A stretch of DNA of 64,000 nt from Moellerella sp963519845 (GTDB taxonomy: Bacteria; Pseudomonadota; Gammaproteobacteria; Enterobacterales; Enterobacteriaceae). Of the stretch, positions 1 through 7,817 are shown piece by piece (within the stretch, counting starts at the first letter, position 1; each line of letters begins with the position of its first letter). Under the pieces are notes generated by a model, which did no database searches, was not told the DNA's origin, and saw nothing but the letters and a program-made list of their open reading frames with translations. Location: the NCBI GenBank assembly GCA_963519845.1, contig CAUQNX010000002.1, positions 186,001 to 250,000 of the forward strand, written 5' to 3'. A program made the position numbers and the translations under genes.

Positions 1-3000
1 AGCAGTAAAGGCGTTCTAAGCTCCAGCAGTGAACACAGCATCCAAAACGATGAGACCACGCGCGAAAAAGGCAGCCTGCTCAGTGGCGAGAAAGTCACAG
101 TGACTGCGGGTAACGACCTGACAGTCAAAGGCTCTTCGGTAGTCGCAGAGAAGGATGTTGCCTTAACCGCAGGTAACAATGTGGATATCACTGCCGCCAC
201 TGAAACCGACTCTCACTATCTACTCGAAGAGAAGAAAAAAAGTGGCTTAATGAGCAGCGGCGGTATTGGCTTTAGTGTGGGTAAACAATCCTCTCGCCAT
301 GAAGTGGATGAAAAAGGCACCACACAAAGCCAAAGTGTCAGTACCATTGGCAGTACACAAGGCAATGTCAATATCACTGCAGGCAACAAGCTACATGTGG
401 GAGGCGCTGACCTGATCGCCCAAAAAGACTTAAACCTCACAGGTGACAGCGTACAAATCGACCCAGGTTATGACGAACGCACTCGTACAGAAACCTTTGA
501 AACCAAGCAAAGTGGATTGACGGTGGCTTTATCAGGAAGCGTCGGTGGTGCCTTAAACACCGCCGTCACAACTGCGCAGCAAGCCAGAAAAGAGAGTGAT
601 GGTCGTTTAAGTGCATTACAAAACACCAAAGCTGTCTTATCAGGAGTACAGGCTCAACAAGCTTATGAGCTGGACGGACTTAAAACCGACGCAGCCAATG
701 TACACAATGCCGCCAACAATCTCAAACCGGGTGATAAAGAGTATCAAAAAGGCGCCACCAATACCGTGGGAGTCAATGTTTCTTACGGTAGCCAATCCTC
801 GAAAAGCGAAACCCATACCGACAGCAGCCAATCCCAAGGCAGTACCTTAAATGCAGGTCAAAACCTCGCTATTAGCGCAACAGGTAAAAATAAAGAGACC
901 AACACAGACAGCGGCAACATTAGTGTTGTCGGCAGTGAGCTCAAAGCGGGCAAAGATCTATCACTCTCTGCAAGTCAAGATATCAACCTCGTTTCTGCCC
1001 AAAACACAGAGCAGACTAACAGTAAAAATAGCAGTAAAGGCAGCAGTGCGGGTGTTGGATTAGGCCTAGGTGCTGGCGGTACGGGTGTGAGTGTCTCAGC
1101 CAGTGTTAATGCGGGTAAAGGCCATGAAAAAGGCAATGGAGTGACTCACAGTGAAACCACGCTGGATGCCGGCAATAAACTCACCCTCAACAGTGGACAA
1201 GATACCATTCTCAAAGGGGCTCAAGTCAGTGGCGAACAAGTCACCGTCAATGTCGGTCGCGACCTCACTTTAGAAAGCCAGCAAGATAGCGACCGCTATG
1301 ATGCCAAGCAACAAGATATGAGTGTTGGTGGCGGTTACAGCATTGGGGGTACGCCAAACATCAGTATCAGTGCCAATCAAGACAAACTGCACAGCAACTA
1401 TGATAGTGTCAAAGAACAGACGGGAATTTTTGCCGGTAAAGGGGGCTTTGATGTCAACGTCAAAGAGAATACCCAGCTCGATGGCGCCGTTATCGCCTCC
1501 ACGGCGGACAAAGATAAAAATCGCCTCGATACCGGCACACTCGGTTGGAAAGACATCGATAACAAAGCCGATTTTACAGCTGAACATTCAGGTGGCTCAA
1601 TTAGCACGGGTGGCCCGATTGGTAGCCAGCTCCTCACTAACGCCGCCGGCGGTTTACTGTCTAACGCCAATAACAGCGGTCACGATGAAGGCACCACAAA
1701 ATCCGCCGTCAGTGAAGGTACGGTAATTGTTCGTAATGAAGATAAACAAACACAGGATATTAACGACCTCAATCGGGATACTGAGCACGCCAATGATGGC
1801 AGCATCAACCCGATATTCGATAAAGAGAAAGAACAAAACCGCTTAAAACAATCCCAGTTGATTGGTGAAATCGGTAACCAGACCATGGATATCATCCGCA
1901 CCGAAGGGGATATTGCCGGTCTGAAAGCGCAGAAAGACCCCGATGCGCTAGCCATAGCGAAGCAACAACTCGAAGACAAAGCGAAAAAGGATAACTCGGT
2001 TGAATCAATAACCGATGAGGCCATTAAACAACAAGCCTACAACAACGCCATGGCGCAGTACGGCACCGGCAGTGATTTCCAAAAAGCGGCGCAAGCAGTC
2101 ACTGGGTTGCTACAAGGATTGGCGGGTGATAATCTAGCAGGTGCACTGGCTAATGCTTCGTCACCGTACTTGGCAACGCTAATAAAACAGCAAGTTGGGG
2201 AAGATAATAAAGCCGCCAATGCTATGGCTCACGCCGTGTTAGGTGCCGTGGTCGCTGAGCTGAATAACCAGTCGGCGGTTGCAGGTGGATTAGGTGCCGG
2301 TGGCGGTGAATTATCAGCTAAAGTGATTATGAACACCCTCTTCCCGGGCAAGAAGGTTTCAGACTTAACTGAAAGTGAGAAACAACAAGTCAGTGCATTA
2401 AGTCAGTTGGCGGCAGGATTAGCAGGCGGACTCACAACGGGTGATGTGGCTGGTGCTATTACCGGCTCGCAAGCTGGGAAGAATGCGGTTGAGAATAACT
2501 ATCTGAGCTTACCTGAAGCAGGTTTAAGGGATTATTTACAGCGTAAAGCTGATAGCGGTGATATTACTGATGAGCAAAAATCGAAGTTAGAAAGCTTAAA
2601 ACAGCTTGATGTTGATAGAGATAATGCTTTATCCAGCGCCTGTTCTGGCAGTAATAGTCAAGCTTGCGCTAAAGAGTTACAACTCGCCTATAACGCAAAA
2701 GATAGTTATCAAGGGTATGCAGAGTATCAAGCTTATTATGATGTTTTAAAAGCCTACCCAGACCAAATGGCGAAGTATGATGACTTGGTGACCAACTATT
2801 CGAAAGACTTGATTGGTTTATTAGATCAAGGTTATTCCATGAATCAAGCGAGCCAAATGCTGGATCAAAAGTTCGCGAAAGATCAAGCTTTCCAAAAAGC
2901 TATGGATGATATGCCGCAATGGGTGAAAATCTCTTTGGTGGTACAAGATACCGTAGGTTTGGTTTATGGAGCAAAAGCGGCTCATGATAATTTAGGATTA

Positions 3001-3378
3001 TGGTCGAAAGAGAAGCCAGTTATAACACAGCCAAAACCGAATGGTAAACCTAATATCAGTACTGAAAATACTATTAATTTCAATGAAAAACAACTAGATA
3101 AAAAGTTTAAGCATGCAGTTGATTTTGGTATAACAACAACGAAGAAAAACCCCGAAACTCTCCGTCAGTATGAAAATGCTATCAATAATCACATGGTAGA
3201 TAAAGTAACTACACCTAAAGGTACTTATGGTTTTGTAAAAGACTCTAAAGTTTATTTTAATTCAAACACAAATAATGCTGTTGTGCTTGATAGCTCTGGT
3301 AATTTTGTGACTGGTTTTAAACTTACACCCGGCACATCTCAATATGATAATTATATGAAGAATGGAGTATTACGATGA
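1..3378 (+). CDS. cdiA: CdiA-type contact-dependent inhibition toxin, 3' part (colicin D-like tip)
   Basis: The frame is open from base 1, so the 5' end lies outside the window; the GTG at 100 is internal. The visible part begins with Gly/Ser/Asn-rich filamentous-haemagglutinin repeats (about 1-1700). A pretoxin region follows, ending in the VENN motif at 2488-2499, the conserved boundary of CdiA-CT toxins. The ~294 residues after VENN are the variable toxin. Its last ~97 residues contain KKFKHAVDFG (His codon 3112-3114), GTYGF and NAVVLDSSGNFVTGF, as in the colicin D tRNase domain, so cleavage of tRNA-Arg anticodon loops is inferred. Such proteins are exported by CdiB to the cell surface and deliver the C-terminus into neighbours. 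The gene overlaps the next one by four bases (ATGA), a typical toxin/immunity pair. The colicin D assignment is by motif recall only. Confidence 0.9.
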   Translation, partial: SSKGVLSSSSEHSIQNDETTREKGSLLSGEKVTVTAGNDLTVKGSSVVAEKDVALTAGNNVDITAATETDSHYLLEEKKKSGLMSSGGIGFSVGKQSSRHEVDEKGTTQSQSVSTIGSTQGNVNITAGNKLHVGGADLIAQKDLNLTGDSVQIDPGYDERTRTETFETKQSGLTVALSGSVGGALNTAVTTAQQARKESDGRLSALQNTKAVLSGVQAQQAYELDGLKTDAANVHNAANNLKPGDKEYQKGATNTVGVNVSYGSQSSKSETHTDSSQSQGSTLNAGQNLAISATGKNKETNTDSGNISVVGSELKAGKDLSLSASQDINLVSAQNTEQTNSKNSSKGSSAGVGLGLGAGGTGVSVSASVNAGKGHEKGNGVTHSETTLDAGNKLTLNSGQDTILKGAQVSGEQVTVNVGRDLTLESQQDSDRYDAKQQDMSVGGGYSIGGTPNISISANQDKLHSNYDSVKEQTGIFAGKGGFDVNVKENTQLDGAVIASTADKDKNRLDTGTLGWKDIDNKADFTAEHSGGSISTGGPIGSQLLTNAAGGLLSNANNSGHDEGTTKSAVSEGTVIVRNEDKQTQDINDLNRDTEHANDGSINPIFDKEKEQNRLKQSQLIGEIGNQTMDIIRTEGDIAGLKAQKDPDALAIAKQQLEDKAKKDNSVESITDEAIKQQAYNNAMAQYGTGSDFQKAAQAVTGLLQGLAGDNLAGALANASSPYLATLIKQQVGEDNKAANAMAHAVLGAVVAELNNQSAVAGGLGAGGGELSAKVIMNTLFPGKKVSDLTESEKQQVSALSQLAAGLAGGLTTGDVAGAITGSQAGKNAVENNYLSLPEAGLRDYLQRKADSGDITDEQKSKLESLKQLDVDRDNALSSACSGSNSQACAKELQLAYNAKDSYQGYAEYQAYYDVLKAYPDQMAKYDDLVTNYSKDLIGLLDQGYSMNQASQMLDQKFAKDQAFQKAMDDMPQWVKISLVVQDTVGLVYGAKAAHDNLGLWSKEKPVITQPKPNGKPNISTENTINFNEKQLDKKFKHAVDFGITTTKKNPETLRQYENAINNHMVDKVTTPKGTYGFVKDSKVYFNSNTNNAVVLDSSGNFVTGFKLTPGTSQYDNYMKNGVLR
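1392..2498 (+). repeat. 1.1-kb direct repeat, copy A (inside cdiA)
   Basis: This 1107-base stretch recurs at 4389-5495, offset by 2997 bases. It encodes the end of the FHA repeats and the pretoxin region up to VENN. The copies differ by scattered substitutions and two indels in the first ~165 bases; from about 1555 onward I see no difference. It stops exactly at VENN, where the toxin tips diverge. Confidence 0.95.
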
Positions 3379-3650
3379 GTTTTATACTATTAGAGTTCAC
3401 TAAATCATATATTAAAGGCAGGGTTAAACCTGATATTTTTACTGAAGCTTATATTGAACTTTACCGGATAGAAAGAGATCATAATTTTTTGATAAAAGAT
3501 AATGCTAAATTAAACGAGTGTCTTTCTAGTATTTTTTGCATCGCTGATCTTTATAACCCGGAGCTAGATAAAGAAGAATATGAATTAAATGATGAAGACC
3601 TTTTCATTCAAATAAATGCAGAGTTAGAAAAACTGAACTGCAAAATCTAG
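3375..3650 (+). CDS. cdiI: Colicin D-type immunity protein (CdiI)
   Basis: A 91-residue acidic cytoplasmic protein, the expected cognate antitoxin of the colicin D-like CdiA tip. The C-terminal pattern (LSSIFCIADLYNPELD, then YELNDEDL and an L-rich end) follows the colicin D immunity family, which binds the tRNase active site and mimics tRNA. Its ATG overlaps the cdiA stop by four bases, so the two are translationally coupled. It is AT-rich compared with the conserved cdiA core, like the toxin tip, which fits acquisition as a module. A short GGCGGT/ACCGCC hairpin follows at 3659-3680. The family call rests on remembered sequence and on position. Confidence 0.8.
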   Translation: MSFILLEFTKSYIKGRVKPDIFTEAYIELYRIERDHNFLIKDNAKLNECLSSIFCIADLYNPELDKEEYELNDEDLFIQINAELEKLNCKI

Positions 3651-3735
3651 TATTAAGAGGCGGTAATTTAAGTAACCGCCAAATTAACTTTTAAGAACGA
3701 TAGATCCCCCCTTTACTGTTTTCATCTTCCCCCTC

Positions 3736-3765
3736 AGCCGGACAATAAACTGTCCGGCTTGGTTT
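3736..3765 (+). terminator. Hairpin terminator after cdiI
   Basis: AGCCGGACA (3736-3744) pairs with TGTCCGGCT across a 6-base loop and is followed by TGGTTT. A near-identical hairpin with the same flank closes the orphan module at 6525-6555. The U-tract is short, so termination strength is uncertain. Confidence 0.6.
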
Positions 3766-3780
3766 CCCCATTCTATCCAC

Positions 3781-3809
3781 AACCCCTTAGCCCGCTATTA
3801 GTATTTATA
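3781..3809 (+). repeat. 29-base repeat, IS256-like left end, copy 1
   Basis: The sequence AACCCCTTAG...GTATTTATA is identical to 6574-6602. In both places it follows the GTCCGGCTTGGTTT hairpin and precedes a weaker match through TTAACGG(A/G)GG. Here it leads into the ribosome binding site and ATG of a transposase, so it is probably the left end of that insertion sequence. Confidence 0.6.
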
Positions 3810-3847
3810 CGTCATTCCCGTAAGATGAATTAACGGAGGAGTGACCT

Positions 3848-4388
3848 ATGAATGAAGCTTATGAGTGTGAAAACGCCCTTTTCGCTGCGCCTTTAGCGCT
3901 GTCGGAGGAGATGGAAGAGGATATTATTAACCTCTTCTCGCTGGGGATGAATTACGCCAATATCCGGCAAGAAATCAAAGAAAAATATGATGTTAACCTG
4001 TCGAAAGATCTGTTTAATAGTGCGACCGGTAAGCTGGTATCGGCGTTCCGCCAGTGGCAGCAGCGGCCGTTAAATCCGGTTTATCCGGTGATCTGGTTGG
4101 ATGCGATCCCCTATAATATTCGTCAAGACGGGCGCTATGTTAGCAAAATAGTCTATACCCTGCTGGCCTTGAATCTGGCGGGGAGAAAAGAGATCCTTGG
4201 CGTGTATCTGGCTGAAAATACAGACATTCATTTTTGGTTATCGCTGTTTGTTGATCTGCAAAATCGGGGCGTGAGTGATATTTTAATCGCCTGTGAAGAT
4301 AATTTAGCCGGCTTCGCGGACGCATTAAGCCGAGTTTTTGACCAAGCTGAAGTGCAATCCTGCATTGTTCATCAGATACGTAACTCAT
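3848..4388 (+). pseudogene. IS256-family transposase, C-terminally truncated
   Basis: About 180 residues of an IS256/mutator-type DDE transposase, whose family members are about 400 residues. Visible motifs are WLDAIPYNIRQDGRYVSK, with the first catalytic Asp, and ILIACEDNLAGF with the second, followed by QSCIVHQIRNS. The homology stops at 4388 and the reading frame runs into the cdiA repeat copy B out of frame, ending at 4435. The catalytic Glu and right end are missing, so it cannot transpose. A strong GGAGG ribosome binding site lies at about 3836. Its position between two CDI modules suggests insertion followed by recombination that removed its right half. Confidence 0.85.
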
Positions 4389-5495
4389 CAGCAACTATTA
4401 TAGTGTCAAAGAGCAGACGGGAATTTTGCCGGTAAAGGGGGCTTTGATGTCAACGTCAAAGAGAATAACCCAGCTCGATGGCGCCGTTATCGCCTCCACT
4501 GCTGACAAAGATAAAAATAGCCTCGATACCAGCACACTCAGTTGGAAAGACATCGATAACAAAGCCGATTTTACAGCTGAACATTCAGGTGGCTCAATTA
4601 GCACGGGTGGCCCGATTGGTAGCCAGCTCCTCACTAACGCCGCCGGCGGTTTACTGTCTAACGCCAATAACAGCGGTCACGATGAAGGCACCACAAAATC
4701 CGCCGTCAGTGAAGGTACGGTAATTGTTCGTAATGAAGATAAACAAACACAGGATATTAACGACCTCAATCGGGATACTGAGCACGCCAATGATGGCAGC
4801 ATCAACCCGATATTCGATAAAGAGAAAGAACAAAACCGCTTAAAACAATCCCAGTTGATTGGTGAAATCGGTAACCAGACCATGGATATCATCCGCACCG
4901 AAGGGGATATTGCCGGTCTGAAAGCGCAGAAAGACCCCGATGCGCTAGCCATAGCGAAGCAACAACTCGAAGACAAAGCGAAAAAGGATAACTCGGTTGA
5001 ATCAATAACCGATGAGGCCATTAAACAACAAGCCTACAACAACGCCATGGCGCAGTACGGCACCGGCAGTGATTTCCAAAAAGCGGCGCAAGCAGTCACT
5101 GGGTTGCTACAAGGATTGGCGGGTGATAATCTAGCAGGTGCACTGGCTAATGCTTCGTCACCGTACTTGGCAACGCTAATAAAACAGCAAGTTGGGGAAG
5201 ATAATAAAGCCGCCAATGCTATGGCTCACGCCGTGTTAGGTGCCGTGGTCGCTGAGCTGAATAACCAGTCGGCGGTTGCAGGTGGATTAGGTGCCGGTGG
5301 CGGTGAATTATCAGCTAAAGTGATTATGAACACCCTCTTCCCGGGCAAGAAGGTTTCAGACTTAACTGAAAGTGAGAAACAACAAGTCAGTGCATTAAGT
5401 CAGTTGGCGGCAGGATTAGCAGGCGGACTCACAACGGGTGATGTGGCTGGTGCTATTACCGGCTCGCAAGCTGGGAAGAATGCGGTTGAGAATAA
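4389..5495 (+). repeat. 1.1-kb direct repeat, copy B (orphan cdiA module)
   Basis: Second copy of 1392-2498. Near its start it has lost one T (GGAATTTTGCC instead of five Ts) and gained one A (GAGAATAACCC). The indels compensate each other, leaving about 15 codons out of frame. The rest is in frame to VENN (5485-5496). Confidence 0.95.
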
Positions 5496-6251
5496 TGCGC
5501 TGAGTGTTGGTAGCACGTCTGATATTTTTGGTAAAACAGGTGCTGAATATTTTGAAAGCGCAGGTTCATTAGTCGAATATAAAGTTAATGCTGCTATTAA
5601 TAAGTTCATCACAGGAGATCATCCTGATGGACAAGACCCAGCGCAAGGGTTTTTAATCGCATGGGGTAATATGGTGGGTATTCCACTGGATGTTTTTTGG
5701 TCGAAAGAGCAAATGACACCAGAAAAAGCCGCTGAAATATTAACGACAGGAATGCCAACCAGTGAAGCTAAAGTCGTTCAATACTTAGCCGCTAAGACAT
5801 ATTTAGCATTTGTGAAAAGTAATAAGCCACCGCCACAATGGGATGCAGGAACAGGCCAGTATAATTTAAAAGATACGGGTACCCTAGCGGAGAGTTTAAT
5901 AGTGGCTCGTTGCTTTCTAAAGATAACAGTATTGTAAGGCCAGTTGTTCCAAATAAAATAACTTTTTATGCTTTAAATCCTAATCATCCAGTAGGGGGAG
6001 ATAAAGCTAAAGTTTTTGAATCAGCTTTGGGTTATAACCAATCGAATGCGCTTGATTTAATATCTAAAATACAAGTAGGGGCTAAATCCAATACTGCTGT
6101 TCTTAATAATGCAGATAAATTTGGACAAAGAATAACTATCGATATGCCAATTACTGGGCCAAATGGTAATACTGCTGTTATGCGCACTGGTTGGATATAT
6201 GACGCTGGTTCTTCAGGGCCTAGATTAACAACCCTTTGCATAAAAAAATAA
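4389..6251 (+). pseudogene. Orphan CdiA-CT toxin module, frameshifted (DUF6883-like tip)
   Basis: This is a promoterless-looking cdiA 3' fragment. The pretoxin region up to VENN is shared with the upstream gene, then a different tip begins NALSVGSTSDIFG. The frame used from about 4426 stops at 5937. The tip continues one frame over, from about 5896 to 6251, with KITFYALNPNHPVGG, KVFESALGYNQSNA, GQRITIDMP and GPRLTTL. Adding one T in AGTTTAAT at about 5897 joins the two parts as ESFNSGSLLSK. The terminal domain resembles an uncharacterised toxin-associated family (DUF6883, from memory), with no activity I can state. Orphan modules of this kind normally become active only after recombining with the main cdiA. 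The next gene is its likely partner. Confidence 0.8.
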
Positions 6252-6259
6252 AACATATT

Positions 6260-6463
6260 ATGAAATATGCACTTTTTGATGCTGTTGCTTTAACTGAAGA
6301 TATTTTAGAACATAGCCTCAAAGTTGGTATGATTGGAGCTATTGTAGATATATATTTGGAACCTGAAGGGGCATACGAAGTAGAGTTCTGTGATGACGAT
6401 GGCCAGACTATATGTATGTTATCTCTATATGACGACCAAATAGTAGAGTTAGATTTAAATTAA
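6260..6463 (+). CDS. DUF4926-like putative immunity protein
   Basis: A 67-residue acidic protein with the pattern FDAVALTEDILEHSLKVG, then GAIVDIYLEPEGAYEVEF and a short hydrophobic end. This matches the small SH3-like DUF4926 family that often follows DUF6883-type toxin ends (family recall, not searched). I chose ATG 6260 over the upstream TTG at 6236 because that one lies inside the preceding toxin frame. The ribosome binding site is weak, consistent with coupled translation from the toxin frame, which ends nine bases upstream. Immunity is inferred from position and size. Confidence 0.7.
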   Translation: MKYALFDAVALTEDILEHSLKVGMIGAIVDIYLEPEGAYEVEFCDDDGQTICMLSLYDDQIVELDLN

Positions 6464-6524
6464 CCACAGATGATAGCTCCTAACTTCAATTGGGAGTTCC
6501 TTAGCCAACTCAATACCTTTCACC

Positions 6525-6555
6525 AAGCCCGACAATCAATTGTCCGGCTTGGTTT
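6525..6555 (+). terminator. Hairpin terminator after orphan immunity gene
   Basis: AAGCCCGACAA (6525-6535) pairs, with one mismatch, with TTGTCCGGCTT and is followed by GGTTTTC. It is a sister of the hairpin at 3736-3765. Confidence 0.6.
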
Positions 6556-6573
6556 TCTTCCTTTTTACCTCCC

Positions 6574-6602
6574 AACCCCTTAGCCCGCTATTAGTATTTA
6601 TA
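6574..6602 (+). repeat. 29-base repeat, IS256-like left end, copy 2
   Basis: Identical to 3781-3809. Similarity continues weakly to the purine-rich site at about 6626-6632 and then breaks into a hicA remnant. Only the extreme left end of the insertion sequence remains here. Confidence 0.6.
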
Positions 6603-6637
6603 GGCTATTCCCTTCAGATAAATTAACGGGGGATTAC

Positions 6638-6757
6638 CATGTAACTTTAACTAAAAAAGGATTGGATAAAATCATCACCATTCCCCACCCTAGAAAGTAT
6701 TCGTCAAAGGGGCTCATCCGACAATTTCAGCAAATATCAGGGCTGAAATTATTATAG
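6638..6757 (+). pseudogene. hicA: hicA toxin remnant (C-terminal end only)
   Basis: The frame reads HVTLTKKGLDKIITIPHPRK, then KGLIRQFQQISGL and a stop at 6755-6757. This is the end of a HicA mRNA-interferase, with its IPHPRK motif and C-terminal helix. The first half, including the catalytic His-containing GSHH region, is missing and replaced at about 6637 by the IS left-end repeat. It lies 54 bases upstream of hicB, the usual hicAB order. It cannot encode an active toxin. Confidence 0.75.
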
Positions 6758-6811
6758 AAAGGAAAAAATCTTACCTATAAGATTAATCAATATAAATAAG
6801 AGGCTATATAC

Positions 6812-7220
6812 ATGTTATACCCACCCTTTATATTTAAAACTGAAGAAGGCTTTGATGGCTACTTTCCTGATATTGAAAGCTGTTTTTTTGTAGGCGATGG
6901 TATTGAAGATACGATCAAAAAATTCAGAAGTCGCTTTCAGTCAACACATGAAAATACTTACAGAGCAAGGTGGATACGTACCAGCACCTCAAAATCCCGC
7001 TATTTATTTAACTGACTCAAGGCTAAAAGATGATAATGGCATCATGGGTCTTGTAGAAATAGAACCTGCAAAATATGAGTCTAAAGCAATAAAATTCAAC
7101 TTGACTATGCCGAATAATCTATTAACCGCTATTGATAGATTTATCGCGACTAATAACCATTATAAAAATCACTCTGCTTTCTTAGCCGCATTAGCCCGAA
7201 AAGAGATGGTACTAAAATAG
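6812..7220 (+). pseudogene. hicB: hicB antitoxin, frameshifted
   Basis: The first frame gives MLYPPFIF, GFDGYFPDIESC and VGDGIEDTIK, the HicB RNase H-like fold. It then runs out of frame to 7015. The next frame carries on with NSEVAFSQHMKILTEQGG, VEIEPAKY and a C-terminal ribbon-helix-helix (KAIKFNLTMPNNLLTAIDRF) to 7220. Removing one A from the six-A run at 6917-6922 restores a single ~135-residue protein. HicB neutralises HicA and represses its own operon. With hicA truncated, the pair is decaying. A sequencing error in the A-run cannot be excluded. Confidence 0.75.
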
Positions 7221-7280
7221 CCTAACAGCGAGAAGCTGATCAACTTGATTTTGACGCAGGAATAAATATTTCCAGCAATT

Positions 7281-7310
7281 AAAAGCACAGATATTACACT
7301 CTGTGCTTTT
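7281..7310 (+). terminator. Hairpin terminator downstream of hicB
   Basis: AAAAGCACAGA (7281-7291) and TCTGTGCTTTT (7300-7310) form an 11-base perfect stem, with U-rich ends on both strands. It closes the CDI/hicAB region. Confidence 0.75.
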
Positions 7311-7817
7311 ATACTAAAACTTTGACAGCAAGTCTGGTGGCAATTGCTTTGATACCTACGACTTATTCTCTATTTTTTTAACTGTAGAGGGTTATTTACA
7401 AAATAGACATTTTACTCCTATTTTAGTCATACATCATCTGCGGTAACCTACCCTATTATTACAGATTATTCGCTGAATAGAGTACAGGAGCTATAATTAA
7501 GTGTATTTAGCTAAATATTTATATTTACACTTTATTTGATAATTAAAATGAGTCTGTTTATATTTTAGGTCACAAAACGGATGTTTCTCGTAATGTTAAT
7601 TTTTTTCGATGTGTTATCTTTCATAATGTATCTAATTAGGATTTACATTTTAAATTAATTATTGATTACCCACATTTAATTTAATAACCCTATTGATAAT
7701 CTCACCGATTATTCTATTATAACAATAATATCATCGCGTGATAGTTGTCTTGTATATAAAATAAATATTAGTCATTATCTACAATCTAAATAAGATTACT
7801 TTAATCTAGGAGTACTT
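7311..7817. other. AT-rich intergenic region upstream of the ammonium channel gene
   Basis: About 500 bases with no convincing open frame. It separates the decayed toxin region from the urease island and must hold the promoter of the ammonium channel gene. The ribosome binding site AGGAG lies at about 7809. I see no clear sigma-54 or NtrC site. Confidence 0.5.

Noticed and set aside
1270..2219. Several minus-strand open frames inside cdiA and its repeat
   Set aside because: They duplicate exactly between the two repeat copies and are antisense shadows of a repetitive coding region, with no ribosome binding sites or domain features.
7340..7360. TGGCAATTGCTTTGAT as a sigma-54 promoter for the ammonium channel gene
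   Set aside because: It lacks the GC at -12 and is nearly 480 bases from the gene; too weak to list.
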